From the NCBI GenBank assembly GCA_003153915.1, contig PMBX01000139.1, positions 605 to 13,761 of the forward strand: DNA of 13,157 bases. The letters are read 5' to 3'. The translations under genes and the position numbers were made by a program. Source of the DNA: Phycisphaerales bacterium (GTDB taxonomy: Bacteria; Planctomycetota; Phycisphaerae; SM23-33). This document shows positions 1 through 7,394 of the stretch, piece by piece (positions within the stretch are counted from its first letter, which is position 1; each line of letters starts with the position of its first letter). The notes beneath the pieces are model-generated. The model had not been told where the DNA came from and ran no database searches. It saw only the letters and a list, made by a program, of their open reading frames with translations.

Positions 1-1
1 C

Positions 2-598
2 GATGGGGCGATCCGCATCGACGGCGTGGACATCCGCGATTACCCGCTGCGGCGGCTGCGACGCAGCATCGGGATCGTGCTTCAGGACACCATCCTGTTT
101 TCCGGTTCGGTGCGGGAAAACATCCGCTACGGGCGCAAAAAGGCCGGCGAGGATGAAATTGTGGCCGCCGCCAAGGCTGCCAACGCACACGAGTTCATCG
201 AGGCTCTGCCCGATGGTTACGACACGATGATTGGCGAACGGGGAATGACCCTATCGGGCGGACAGCGGCAGCGTATCTCCCTAGCCAGGACGATCCTCCA
301 AGCCCCGCGAATCCTCATCCTCGACGAGGCCACCAGCAATCTCGACAGCGAAAGCGAGAACCTCATCGTCGATGCCCTGGAGCGACTCATGGTCGGGCGG
401 ACTTCCCTCATCATTGCCCACCGCCTCTCGACGGTCATCGGCGCCGACCGAATCCTGGTGCTCAAGGAAGGCCGGCTGGTCGAGGAAGGTCCGCACGCCG
501 ATCTGCTGGCGGCGGGAGGTTATTACCGCTATCTCTTCGAGCAGCAATTCGGGCCGCTACAACAGATGCTGGCCAAAAGCTCCGATCAGGCGACGTGA
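2..598 (+). CDS. ABC exporter ATP-binding protein, C-terminal part (5' end outside window)
   Basis: This is the nucleotide-binding domain of an ABC transporter of the exporter (MsbA/MDR-like) type. It would hydrolyse ATP at the cytoplasmic face of the membrane to drive export; the substrate cannot be read. The frame is open from base 2, giving 198 visible residues. Seen in order: the Q-loop region VLQDTILFSGSVREN (about residues 26-40), the signature LSGGQRQR (84-91), Walker B ILILDEATSNLDSES (104-118) and the switch histidine in IIAHRLSTV (about 137-145). Walker A and any fused membrane domain lie upstream of the window. The D-loop form and the GSVRENI stretch are typical of half-transporters with a fused N-terminal membrane domain, so this is probably the tail of a protein of roughly 580-650 residues. 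It converges on the PilZ gene with a 32-bp gap. Confidence 0.95.
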   Translation, partial: DGAIRIDGVDIRDYPLRRLRRSIGIVLQDTILFSGSVRENIRYGRKKAGEDEIVAAAKAANAHEFIEALPDGYDTMIGERGMTLSGGQRQRISLARTILQAPRILILDEATSNLDSESENLIVDALERLMVGRTSLIIAHRLSTVIGADRILVLKEGRLVEEGPHADLLAAGGYYRYLFEQQFGPLQQMLAKSSDQAT

Positions 599-607
599 CT
601 TCCGCAA

Positions 608-620
608 TGCCTATCAGGCA
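608..620. terminator. Small hairpin between convergent genes (weak terminator candidate)
   Basis: TGCCT-ATC-AGGCA forms a 5-bp stem with a 3-nt loop in the 32-bp gap between two convergent genes. There is no T-run on either side, so it is not a canonical intrinsic terminator. Position is the main argument for it. Confidence 0.2.
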
Positions 621-630
621 CTGGGCACCG

Positions 631-960
631 TTAAAATTCCAACGCCAGGGGATTGGTGAACTCCACAGCCACCCCGACGGTCCGGCCCTCCAGCGGATCG
701 GTCCTCACCACTTTGCCGTAGCCTTTGATCTTTCCGGCTGAGGCAGAATACCCCACGCCGGCGGGCACTTGTATCTCAAAGGAAAGCGCGGTTTGCCCGG
801 CGGGGACACGCCCTCGCGGTACGTGCAGGTACATACCCCCCGCCGAGACATTACCCGTAACCAACTGACAGTCTGGTGGAGAGGTATCTTCCCCGCCAAT
901 CAACGACACGGGCAGGCGCAGTCGCAGGCGACGATGTTGGCGACGTTCTGGGCAGTTCAC
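631..960 (-). CDS. PilZ domain protein (putative c-di-GMP receptor)
   Basis: A 109-residue protein that is essentially a single PilZ domain. PilZ domains bind cyclic di-GMP and relay it to motility, polysaccharide or surface functions. Both ligand motifs are visible: the arginine-rich RxxxR element in RRQHRR (R7 and R11) and the [D/N]xSxxG element NVSAGG (N37, S39, G42). Beta-strand segments follow, ending in GKVVRTDP and VGVAVEF, the usual end of the barrel. The start is GTG at 960; an in-frame TAG lies two codons upstream, so the protein cannot begin earlier. The SD is weak (AGGG about 8 nt upstream). It lies 59 bp downstream of the isomerase-like gene on the same strand and may share its transcript. 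The output partner is unknown. PilZ identity is confident; actual c-di-GMP binding is inferred from the intact motifs. Confidence 0.85.
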   Translation of the reverse strand: MNCPERRQHRRLRLRLPVSLIGGEDTSPPDCQLVTGNVSAGGMYLHVPRGRVPAGQTALSFEIQVPAGVGYSASAGKIKGYGKVVRTDPLEGRTVGVAVEFTNPLALEF

Positions 961-1019
961 GGCCTAACCCTTCGCTTATGCGTCTCTATCCGCTCGGCAG
1001 GCCCCAATGCCCGCAAGCA

Positions 1020-1850
1020 TCACTGATATTGTATGCCGGCCTGATCGAGAAGTCGCTTCAGGCCCGCCACGGCCCGGGAAAACATTTGCGGCCCGGAGAA
1101 ACCGGCGTACTGACCGGCGGCCTTCATGTGCGGTTCCAGCGTCATGTAGCCGCTCCAGTTGCGCGCATGGAGGTCGCGGAATATCTCCGGGAACTGCCCC
1201 TGGCCCTCCCCCGCGGGGACAAACGTGTACTCCCCGAGAACCTTGTCCTTGATGTGGAAAAACTCCGTCATCGCATCCAGGCCCTTTTTCCAGCCCCCCT
1301 CGTAAGGCGCCACGTCCTCCACCGTCAGGTTACCCGGGTCGTAGAGGAACTTGAGGCGCGGAGATCGTATCGTGGCGAAGATGTCCTTGATGCGATCTGG
1401 AACATCGCCATAGATGCCTTTTTCGTTCTCGTGGTACAGCACCTTGCCCCCAGCCTCCGCCACGTGGACCATGGCGGCCAAGCGGTCCATGACCACCCCA
1501 CGATGGTCGGCGATATTCTGGCCTCGGGGGGCGTAGAAGCTGAACATCCGGATGGCGTCGGTTCCGAACGCCTCAGCGATGTCGCAGCAATGTTTAGCCA
1601 TGTCCAGGTGAGCGTCGAAGTCCTCGTCCAGCCTGATCTTGCCCAGTGGCGAGCCGAGGCAAGGAACCCGGAAACCCCGGTCATCCAGTTGACGATGATA
1701 CGCGAGGGCTTGGGAGACGGTCATTTTTGAGACATTGATCCCGTCGATCCCACGAATATCAATGCATCGGATGCCGTGGGAGTCACAAAATTCCATCTGA
1801 AGCTTCAACTCCGGACCAATCTCGTCGCCAAACGCGCTGATGGTGATCAT
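1020..1850 (-). CDS. Sugar phosphate isomerase/epimerase-like TIM-barrel protein
   Basis: A 276-residue protein of the xylose-isomerase-like TIM-barrel / AP-endonuclease-2 superfamily. Members are soluble, metal-dependent enzymes that isomerise or epimerise sugars and inositol derivatives. The metal ligands expected at the C-terminal ends of strands can be picked out: E141 in YHENEKG, D171 in LYDPGN, H199 in FFHIKD and E239 in MTLEPH. HIKD and the YDPGN stretch are typical of this family. Start ATG 1850 is supported by AGGAG 5 nt upstream on the minus strand. A weak promoter candidate lies at 1893-1921. It precedes the PilZ gene (59 bp) and diverges from the flavoprotein gene at 2025. The substrate cannot be deduced; many planctomycete paralogues act on unusual carbohydrates. 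Family confident, specific activity unknown. Confidence 0.85.
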   Translation of the reverse strand: MITISAFGDEIGPELKLQMEFCDSHGIRCIDIRGIDGINVSKMTVSQALAYHRQLDDRGFRVPCLGSPLGKIRLDEDFDAHLDMAKHCCDIAEAFGTDAIRMFSFYAPRGQNIADHRGVVMDRLAAMVHVAEAGGKVLYHENEKGIYGDVPDRIKDIFATIRSPRLKFLYDPGNLTVEDVAPYEGGWKKGLDAMTEFFHIKDKVLGEYTFVPAGEGQGQFPEIFRDLHARNWSGYMTLEPHMKAAGQYAGFSGPQMFSRAVAGLKRLLDQAGIQYQ

Positions 1851-1892
1851 GTCATCTCCTGGTGACCGGCCCTGCTGGACCGCACCGTGGCA

Positions 1893-1921
1893 ATGTTACC
1901 GCCCCGGACAAAGGCGAACAA
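1893..1921 (-). promoter_or_regulatory. Candidate promoter for the isomerase-like gene
   Basis: On the minus strand, TTGTTC (1921-1916) and TAACAT (1898-1893) are separated by exactly 17 bp, about 43 bp upstream of the ATG at 1850. The -35 box matches consensus at only 3 of 6 positions and the -10 box at 4 of 6, so this is a positional candidate only. In the other direction a TATAGT at 1959-1964 could serve the gene at 2025, but its -35 region is poor. Confidence 0.3.
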
Positions 1922-2011
1922 GATCGCGGCGGTCCTGGTCCTTATGCGAGTCGATGTCTATAGTTGTACGGGTGACTTGACCCTGCACGATAACCCGATC
2001 ACCCGTGGCGG

Positions 2012-2017
2012 AAAGGA
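2012..2017 (+). promoter_or_regulatory. Shine-Dalgarno site fixing the start at 2025
   Basis: AAAGGA lies 7 nt before ATG 2025. The frame is open further upstream to an ATG at 1887, but the protein homologous to the family begins at MDLSTTYMG, and the upstream 46 codons look like non-coding leader. This site decides the start. Confidence 0.65.
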
Positions 2018-2024
2018 ACCTCCA

Positions 2025-3032
2025 ATGGACCTGTCCACAACCTACATGGGAATGAAACTGGCCAACCCCCTTGTTGTATCGGCCAGTCCGATGAGCATGG
2101 ACCTGGACTCGCTGAGGAAAATGGAAGACAGCGGCGCCTCAGCCGTCGTGCTGGCCTCACTGTTCGAGGAGCAGATTCAACATGAAGCGATGGAACTGGA
2201 CTTCTACCTTCAACACGGCGCCGATCGTTGGGCGGAATCCACCACATATTTTCCACATCAGCAGGACTACAAACTAGGCCCAGAGGACTACCTCAACCAC
2301 ATCGCCGCCGCCAAGAGTGCGGTGGCCATTCCAGTCATCGCCTCGCTCAATGGGGTGTCCTCCGGCGGGTGGATTTCATACGCCCGCAAGATCGCCCAGG
2401 CCGGCGCCGACGCGATCGAACTGAACGTCTATTTCATCCCCACCAATCCCGCCGTAGCCAGCCATCGCGTGGAGGAGGCGTATCTGGCGGTGCTACAGGC
2501 GGTCAAGTCGGCGGTGTCGATCCCCGTGGCGATGAAGCTGTCGCCCTTCTTCTCGGCCACCGCCTCGATGGCGGCGCGTCTGGCGTCAGCCGGGGCGGAT
2601 GCCCTCGTTTTGTTCAATCGCTTCTACCAGCCGGATATCGATATGGACAATCTTGAGGTGCGTCCCTCGCTAACGCTGAGTTCCTCTTTGGAGATGCGCC
2701 TACCATTGCGATGGATCGCGATCCTGCACGGGAAGGTCAGCGCCTCCCTGGCGGGCAGCGGTGGCATCCACACCGCTGTGGACGTGGCCAAGATGATCCT
2801 GGTGGGCGCAGACGTGACGATGATGTGCTCGGCCTTGCTAAAGCAAGGGATCTCGCACCTGGGGACGGTCCGAGCGGGACTTGTGGAGATCATGGCGGCC
2901 AAGGAATACGAGTCGCTCGAGCAAATGAAGGGAATCCTCTCGTTGCGGAATTGCCCCGAGCCGGCAGCTTTTGAACGGGCCAATTACCTCAAAACCCTTC
3001 ACAGTTTCGGCTGGACCACCACGAAGGAATAA
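2025..3032 (+). CDS. Dihydroorotate dehydrogenase-like flavoprotein
   Basis: A 335-residue TIM-barrel protein of the dihydroorotate dehydrogenase superfamily, specifically the 'DHOD-like' branch of unknown substrate. It opens with MDLSTTYMGMKLANPLVVSA, the conserved N-terminal strand of the family. Later landmarks are PVIASLNG (104-110), AGADAIELNVYF (126-137), PVAMKLSPF with K171, and a glycine-rich FMN-phosphate loop, AGSGGIHT (243-250), followed by ILVGADVTMMCSALL. In true class 1 DHODs a catalytic cysteine sits in an active-site loop and an asparagine-rich ELNxSCPN motif follows; here that motif reads ELNVYFIPTNPAV with no cysteine. Pyrimidine synthesis is therefore doubtful. The start at 2025 rests on AAAGGA 7 nt upstream. 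It probably binds FMN in the cytoplasm; electron acceptor and substrate are unknown. Its neighbour cmk, 92 bp downstream, is a pyrimidine nucleotide enzyme, but that may be coincidence. Confidence 0.85.
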   Translation: MDLSTTYMGMKLANPLVVSASPMSMDLDSLRKMEDSGASAVVLASLFEEQIQHEAMELDFYLQHGADRWAESTTYFPHQQDYKLGPEDYLNHIAAAKSAVAIPVIASLNGVSSGGWISYARKIAQAGADAIELNVYFIPTNPAVASHRVEEAYLAVLQAVKSAVSIPVAMKLSPFFSATASMAARLASAGADALVLFNRFYQPDIDMDNLEVRPSLTLSSSLEMRLPLRWIAILHGKVSASLAGSGGIHTAVDVAKMILVGADVTMMCSALLKQGISHLGTVRAGLVEIMAAKEYESLEQMKGILSLRNCPEPAAFERANYLKTLHSFGWTTTKE

Positions 3033-3124
3033 ACCCGTCTTCGACCGGGGCTGAGACAGCGTATTGTGTTCAAGCCGCGCGAGGGCCTATCACCAAGCGT
3101 GGGCTTCGATTACACTTTCCTGGC

Positions 3125-3787
3125 ATGATTATAACCATCGACGGACCTGCCGGGGGCGGTAAGAGCACCGTAGCTAGAAAGCTGGCGGCAGTTCTGGGCA
3201 TCGCCTTCCTGGACACCGGGGCGACCTACCGCGCCGTGACGCTGGCGGCGCTGCGCAGGGGCGTGGACCTTGAAGACACCGCCGCCCTGTCTCGCCTGGC
3301 TTCGGCGGTGAAGATCGAATTGCTGCCGGGCCGCGACGGAACACGGGTGCTGCTGGATGGGGCTGACGTGACGAGTGAGATTCGTTCCGCGGAGGTCTCC
3401 GACAACGCCCATTACGTCGCCGGCTCTGGACCGGTTCGAGCGGTGCTGGTGGACCTTCAGCGGCGGATCGGCTCCGTTCTAGGCAACTTCGTGGCCGAGG
3501 GGCGGGACCAGGGATCCGTTGTGTTCCCCCAGGCGGATGTGAAGTTCTACATGGACGCATCGCCGGAGGTCCGCGCCCGCCGCCGCTTCGAGGAGATGCT
3601 GGCCTCGGGCCAGGAGGCCGAGTTCCGGCAGGTGCTGGAGGCGATCCTCCTTCGCGATGGGCGCGATCAAAGTCGCCCGGTCGCCCCGCTGGTCAAGCCC
3701 GCCGGCGCCATCAAGATCGACACGTCCCATCTGACGGCCGACGAAGTGGCGGCGGAACTTCTCCGACACGTCAAGGAACGGCCGTGA
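3125..3787 (+). CDS. cmk: Cytidylate kinase
   Basis: (d)CMP kinase transfers the gamma phosphate of ATP to CMP or dCMP, feeding RNA, DNA and CDP-lipid synthesis in the cytoplasm. The 220-residue length is normal. Seen: P-loop GPAGGGKST (residues 7-15), the CMP-binding segment LDTGATYR (29-36), the family motif VAEGRDQGSVVFPQADVKFY (123-142) and the lid region LLRDGRDQSRPVAPL (175-189) with R177, D178, D181 and R184. T34 replaces the Met or Ile usual in LDTGxYR, a modest variation. Start ATG 3125 gives the canonical N-terminus MIITIDGPAG; no clear SD precedes it. Its stop overlaps the plsC start by 4 nt (GTGA), which suggests translational coupling. Cmk followed by PlsC is a familiar bacterial gene order. 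Confidence 0.96.
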   Translation: MIITIDGPAGGGKSTVARKLAAVLGIAFLDTGATYRAVTLAALRRGVDLEDTAALSRLASAVKIELLPGRDGTRVLLDGADVTSEIRSAEVSDNAHYVAGSGPVRAVLVDLQRRIGSVLGNFVAEGRDQGSVVFPQADVKFYMDASPEVRARRRFEEMLASGQEAEFRQVLEAILLRDGRDQSRPVAPLVKPAGAIKIDTSHLTADEVAAELLRHVKERP

Positions 3788-4491
3788 GACCCCGCGCCAG
3801 CCATCCAAACCCCAAGCTCCGCCACTGGAATCCTGGCGTGGACGTCCAGCCGTCCAGCCTGTGGTATCGCTCCATACGGTGCATGCTCCAGGTGACGATT
3901 TGCGCCTGGTGTAAGGTCCGTGTCTTCAACCGCCATTATGAGCCTTCCGACGGAGGGGTACTCTACATTTCCAACCACCAAAGCTTCCTGGACCCCATAC
4001 TGATGAGTTTCGCACTTCGCCGGCCTATGAATTACATGGCCCGCGACTCGCTTTTTCACTTCCCCGTCTTCAAGCAGCTTATCCGCTCGGTCAACGCCTT
4101 CCCAGTCCGTCGAGGGACGGCGGACCTGGCGGCGTTGAAGGAGGCATTGCGGCGCATCCGCGATAACGGACAGGTGGTGGTCTTCGCCGAGGGCACGCGA
4201 AGCACCGACGGGCGGATCGGCCCGTTCCTGCCTGGCGTGGCGATGCTCGCCCAACGGGCGGCTAAGTGGACCGTTCCGGTGCTCATTGACGGAGCCTTCG
4301 AGGTATGGCCTCGAACCCAGGCGATCCCATACCCCGGAAACATCGTCGTCCAATACGCCCCGCCGATTGCGCGGGAGCAAGCGAGTCAGATGTCCCCGCA
4401 AGAGTTCGTGAACCGGGTACGGGCGACCCTCATCGACACGCAGACCGACCTCCGCCAACGTCTGGGACGACCAAAACTGCATTACGACTAA
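3784..4491 (+). CDS. plsC: 1-acyl-sn-glycerol-3-phosphate acyltransferase (PlsC family)
   Basis: A 235-residue member of the PlsC/LPLAT family, which acylates lysophosphatidic acid to phosphatidic acid at the inner membrane. Seen: motif I NHQSFLD with the catalytic H65 and D70, the PVRRG segment (107-111), motif III FAEGTRS (135-141) and a motif IV-like VPVLIDGAFEVWP (164-176). A short hydrophobic stretch near residues 33-44 could help membrane association. The start GTG 3784 overlaps the cmk stop (GTGA) and has AAGGA 6 nt upstream inside cmk, so coupled translation is likely. The 3' end overlaps the oppositely oriented membrane-protein gene by 4 nt (4488-4491), so there is no room for a separate terminator. 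The acyl donor (acyl-ACP or acyl-CoA) cannot be read from the sequence, and an ornithine-lipid or other LPLAT activity is possible. Confidence 0.92.
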   Translation: MRPRASHPNPKLRHWNPGVDVQPSSLWYRSIRCMLQVTICAWCKVRVFNRHYEPSDGGVLYISNHQSFLDPILMSFALRRPMNYMARDSLFHFPVFKQLIRSVNAFPVRRGTADLAALKEALRRIRDNGQVVVFAEGTRSTDGRIGPFLPGVAMLAQRAAKWTVPVLIDGAFEVWPRTQAIPYPGNIVVQYAPPIAREQASQMSPQEFVNRVRATLIDTQTDLRQRLGRPKLHYD

Positions 4492-5402
4492 GCCGTCGCC
4501 GACCAGTCGATCCGGCTTGCCTCGGCGGAACGTTGGCTGAACCAGCACCCCAGCGCCGCCCCGCCACAACCTGCCGTCAACCAATCGATAGGCAACACCT
4601 GGGCATACAGCGGGGCGTTCGTCCAGTTTCCACCCGACGCGCCCGTGGAGCTGGCCAGGCCCAACATGTAGAATAGAATCCCCATCACCATCGGCGCCAG
4701 CCAGATGAAGAGGCTTCGCTCTGGATGAGAGAAACGATTGGCCGCCATCGACCCCAGCAGGGATCCCGCCAGCACCGAGAAGAGCGCTTGTCCGCGATCG
4801 GCGGACTGGAGCAGTACCAGCATCACAACCATCCCAAGAGCGACCGTCAGGCCCGTCGCCCCAAACGATCGAGGCAGATCGGATCGTCCCTTGGCCGGTG
4901 AGGTCTTGGCGCACGGCGAGGCGGTATCCTCGGCCGGTTCCAGCGGTAGAGACTTCCACGTCCAACCGGGCCAAGCCATACCCACGACCCTTCGGACCCC
5001 CACAACCACCCCATAGACCGTCAACAGCAGTCCCGTCAGCACAACGACCTCGGCCATGAGTCCAAGGTACAAACCGGCAGGCCCATCACTTCGCGCCCAC
5101 AGCAGGGTGCGGAACTGCGGCGAGCGGGCGCTGATTCCCCCCGCTCCCAGCAACACCGCCGCCAGCGCCCCTTCCATGCGCGATGGCAGCGTCACTAGCG
5201 CACATGCCGCCGCCAACACCAACACCACCGCGACGAAAAACGCGGCCTGGTCGTATTGCCCGGATGGCAGGAACACCACGGCCGCTCGCGGGTCGCTGCC
5301 TCGCATCGCCGGGGCAGCCAGAAAATATACCGCCACCAGTGCCGCCGCAGTGGCGACCTGGATGGCAAGGTTCTCGATCCAAAGCTGTTGCGCGCGGGTC
5401 AT
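4488..5402 (-). CDS. Polytopic membrane protein of unknown function
   Basis: I do not recognise a family for this 304-residue protein. It has about seven or eight hydrophobic segments, near residues 12-30, 53-71, 77-91, 110-136, 183-199, 206-221, 229-250 and 273-287. A hydrophilic linker at about 145-180, rich in Lys, Ser, Pro and Asp, divides a four-segment front half from a four-segment back half. No enzyme motif, signal peptidase site or nucleotide-binding motif is evident. The start ATG 5402 has GAGAGG ending 3 nt upstream on the minus strand, giving the N-terminus MTRAQQLWIENL. It overlaps the end of plsC by 4 nt tail to tail and diverges from pta. The coding call rests on strong membrane-type composition, a good SD and tight fit between neighbours. 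A role in transport or envelope function is only a guess. Confidence 0.75.
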   Translation of the reverse strand: MTRAQQLWIENLAIQVATAAALVAVYFLAAPAMRGSDPRAAVVFLPSGQYDQAAFFVAVVLVLAAACALVTLPSRMEGALAAVLLGAGGISARSPQFRTLLWARSDGPAGLYLGLMAEVVVLTGLLLTVYGVVVGVRRVVGMAWPGWTWKSLPLEPAEDTASPCAKTSPAKGRSDLPRSFGATGLTVALGMVVMLVLLQSADRGQALFSVLAGSLLGSMAANRFSHPERSLFIWLAPMVMGILFYMLGLASSTGASGGNWTNAPLYAQVLPIDWLTAGCGGAALGCWFSQRSAEASRIDWSATA

Positions 5403-5496
5403 TTACCTCTCGACATCGTTATCGGATGTTCCTACAGTATCGGCCAGCAGTAATATGTATCGCGATCATAACCAACAAGTTTAAACGAGGCAAGGC

Positions 5497-6501
5497 ATGA
5501 ACTCCGTCATCAACCGCATCACCCAGCGGGCCATAGAAGCCCAGAAGCGAATCGTCCTGCCCGAAGCCGACGACCTGCGCGTGATCCAGGCCGCCCGGGC
5601 CATCATGGATAAAAAATATGCGAGGATCGTCCTGCTGGGAGATACTCGCGACATCCATCGCCTGGCGGAACAGACCGGTGTGGACCTGGCGGGCATCGAG
5701 ATCGTCAGCCACCTCGACGATCCAAAACGGCAGGAGTACGTGGATCTTCTTCACGAGCGCCGCCGCCACAAGGACCTTAGCCACCAGGACGCCGACAAAT
5801 TGTTGTTGCGCACGGTGTACTACGGCGGAATGATGGTCGGGCAAGGGCGCGTCGACGGCATGGTCGTCGGAAGCATCTGCCCCACGCGAGACACGGTCCG
5901 CAGCGCGCTGTTCGGGGTGGGGACCGTACGGGGGAATAAGACTGTCAGTTCCTGTAGCCTCATGAACACCATCGTTTCGGACATCGGCGTGGAAGGCTCG
6001 CTGATTTTCGCCGATACAGGCGTGCTTCCCGAGCCGACGATGGAGCAACTGGCCGACATCGCCCTGGCGGCGGCTGATTCCTGCCGCTCCCTGCTGGACA
6101 CCGAGCCTCGCGTGGCCATGTTGAGCTTCTCGACGAAGGGATCGGCGTACAGTCCCGCCGTCCAAAAAGTCATCGACGCCACGAAGCTAGCCAAGACCCG
6201 CCGGCCGGATCTTAAGATCGACGGGGAACTTCAACTGGATGCGGCCGTGGTGCCTTCCGTCGCCGAGCGGAAGGCCAAGGGATCGGAGGTCGCCGGAAAG
6301 GCCAACACCCTGGTGTTCCCGGACCTCAATTGCGGCAACATCGCCTATAAACTTGTCGAACGGCTGGGAAAGGCCACCGCGCTTGGCCCGCTGCTCCAAG
6401 GATTGGCCAAGCCCGTCAACGACCTGTCCCGCGGTTGCAGCGTGGAAGACATCGTGCTTATAACGGCCATCACCGCCGTCCAAAGCCTGGGGCAGAAGTA
6501 G
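5497..6501 (+). CDS. pta: Phosphate acetyltransferase
   Basis: Pta interconverts acetyl-CoA plus phosphate with acetyl phosphate plus CoA; with acetate kinase it makes ATP or activates acetate. The 334 residues match the short, single-domain form of the enzyme (no N-terminal DRTGG/BioD-like regulatory domain). Seen: RIVLPEADDLRVIQAA (18-33), GMVVGSICPTRDTVRSAL (121-138), MLSFSTKGSA (208-217) and the highly conserved C-terminal region from NTLVFPDLNCGNIAYKL (270-286) to KPVNDLSRGCSVEDIV (305-320), with S311, R312 and D318 in the active-site region. Start ATG 5497 follows an SD-like GAGGCAAGG. The 94-bp space to the divergent membrane gene must hold both promoters; a TAATAT at 5451-5456 is a weak -10 candidate. 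No acetate kinase gene is present here, so the partner must be elsewhere. Confidence 0.95.
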   Translation: MNSVINRITQRAIEAQKRIVLPEADDLRVIQAARAIMDKKYARIVLLGDTRDIHRLAEQTGVDLAGIEIVSHLDDPKRQEYVDLLHERRRHKDLSHQDADKLLLRTVYYGGMMVGQGRVDGMVVGSICPTRDTVRSALFGVGTVRGNKTVSSCSLMNTIVSDIGVEGSLIFADTGVLPEPTMEQLADIALAAADSCRSLLDTEPRVAMLSFSTKGSAYSPAVQKVIDATKLAKTRRPDLKIDGELQLDAAVVPSVAERKAKGSEVAGKANTLVFPDLNCGNIAYKLVERLGKATALGPLLQGLAKPVNDLSRGCSVEDIVLITAITAVQSLGQK

Positions 6502-6538
6502 TCCTCACCCCTCAGCCGATGCCCGCCGACATGCCCGT

Positions 6539-6937
6539 TCAACGGTTGATCTTGACCATGCGGACCCGGTTTCCGCGCGGATTGAACTGAACCTCGTCCA
6601 TGTAGGCCCGCATGAGCATCACGCCGCGCCCGGTGGGCTTCTCCAGATTCTCGTCAGCGGTGGGATCGGGCAATCCGGAAGGGTCGAAGCCCCCTCCCTG
6701 ATCCGTGATTGTGATCACGGCGCGCCGCGGGTCGATGTCCCACTCGACCTCGACGGCCTTGCGGGGGTCCATGGCGTTACCGTGTTTGATCGCGTTACAG
6801 AGAGCCTCCTCCATCGCCAGGCGGATGGCAAAGGCGCAGCCCTGGCTGTAACCCAGCTTCGTGACAGTCCCTAGCACCTGTCGCTGGAGTTTGCCTGCCG
6901 CCGCAAGGTCGGAAGGTATCACCATTTTCGTTGCCAA
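6539..6937 (-). CDS. RsbW/SpoIIAB-like anti-sigma serine kinase (GHKL ATPase)
   Basis: A 132-residue stand-alone HATPase_c domain of the RsbW/SpoIIAB type. Such proteins bind a sigma factor or another target and release it after phosphorylating or exchanging a STAS antagonist. Seen: N-box LAMEEALCNAIKHGN (residues 40-54, with E44 and N48), G1 box TDQGGGFDP (78-86) and G2 box GRGVMLMRAYMDEV (103-116). The end, VRMVKINR, fits the final strand. The best start is TTG 6937, with AGGG 4 nt upstream; an internal ATG at 6925 would shorten it by four residues. It starts 32 bp after the STAS gene stop on the same strand, so the pair is almost certainly one operon. No sigma factor is present in the window, so the target is unknown. 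It could instead control an enzyme or response regulator rather than a sigma factor. Confidence 0.88.
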   Translation of the reverse strand: MATKMVIPSDLAAAGKLQRQVLGTVTKLGYSQGCAFAIRLAMEEALCNAIKHGNAMDPRKAVEVEWDIDPRRAVITITDQGGGFDPSGLPDPTADENLEKPTGRGVMLMRAYMDEVQFNPRGNRVRMVKINR

Positions 6938-6969
6938 CGTGCCCTGTCCATTCGCAACAGCCCGCCCCG

Positions 6970-7329
6970 TCAGCCCAGACCTTCCATCGCCTCCTGGCGA
7001 GTGGAACAGATGCGAAATATCTCATTGAGTCGCGTGATGACAAAAACTTCATAGATGCTCGGCCGGACGCCGCAGAGCCGCAGTTGACCGTCCTTCTCCC
7101 GGATCCGCTTGTGGAGCGTGATCAGCATCCCCAGCGCGCTGGAGGACATGTGCCCGACGCTGGAAAAATCCACCACGATCGTCGGGTGTTCGACACCGGA
7201 GACCAGGGCATTTAGCTGCTCGCCGATTCCGGAGATGCTCTCTTCCTCCAGTAACTTCTTGTCGGTCAACTCCACCACCGTTACAGCGCCTTCCGTGGAG
7301 ACCTTCAATCGACCGGTACGATCGCTCAT
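6970..7329 (-). CDS. STAS-domain anti-sigma factor antagonist (RsbV/SpoIIAA-like)
   Basis: A 119-residue single STAS domain. In partner switching, the unphosphorylated form binds the RsbW-like kinase and frees its target; phosphorylation reverses this. The key stretch is VVDFSSVGHMSSSALGMLI (52-70). Aligned with SpoIIAA DxxxVxFMDSSGLG, the phospho-acceptor is S63, and the usual preceding Asp is S62 here, leaving three serines in a row. The C-terminal half (LRLCGVRPSIYEVFVITRLNEIF) is the normal STAS helix-strand pattern. The start is ATG 7329, chosen because AAGGAG (7343-7338) lies 8 nt upstream. An in-frame ATG at 7359 lies at the predicted transcription start and has no SD. A good promoter lies at 7394-7365. 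It heads the two-gene unit with the RsbW-like ATPase. Confidence 0.9.
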   Translation of the reverse strand: MSDRTGRLKVSTEGAVTVVELTDKKLLEEESISGIGEQLNALVSGVEHPTIVVDFSSVGHMSSSALGMLITLHKRIREKDGQLRLCGVRPSIYEVFVITRLNEIFRICSTRQEAMEGLG

Positions 7330-7337
7330 GGATGTCG

Positions 7338-7343
7338 CTCCTT
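7338..7343 (-). promoter_or_regulatory. Shine-Dalgarno site deciding the STAS gene start
   Basis: AAGGAG on the minus strand sits 8 nt before ATG 7329, an almost ideal site. It excludes the longer reading from ATG 7359, for which this sequence would be inside the coding region. Confidence 0.8.
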
Positions 7344-7364
7344 CGTGCATGGGCAACACAAGGG

Positions 7365-7394
7365 ATACTAGGTGCTATGCGGTAATACTGTCAA
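7365..7394 (-). promoter_or_regulatory. Sigma70-type promoter for the STAS/RsbW-like operon
   Basis: On the minus strand a perfect TTGACA (7394-7389) is followed after 18 bp by TAGTAT (7370-7365), a 4-of-6 match to TATAAT. Predicted transcription starts near 7358, leaving a leader of about 29 nt that contains the AAGGAG site. It lies wholly in the 82-bp gap downstream of the kinase gene, so the anti-sigma pair can be expressed independently of the kinase. Confidence 0.6.

Noticed and set aside
876..1730. Open frame of 284 codons on the plus strand
   Set aside because: It is antisense to the isomerase-like gene, whose protein has metal-ligand motifs and a good SD. The plus-strand translation shows no family features.
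3034..3049. Hairpin with a bulge just after the flavoprotein gene as a terminator
   Set aside because: The stem is short and bulged (CCCGTC-TTC-GACCGGG) and no T-run follows.
3667..4974. Open frame of 435 codons on the minus strand
   Set aside because: It runs antisense through the end of cmk, all of plsC and the start of the next gene region, has no recognisable motif, and is Arg/Gly/His-rich as expected for a high-GC shadow frame.
5459..5466. ATCGCGAT palindrome upstream of pta as an operator
   Set aside because: An 8-bp perfect palindrome is expected by chance at this scale and the symmetry does not extend further.
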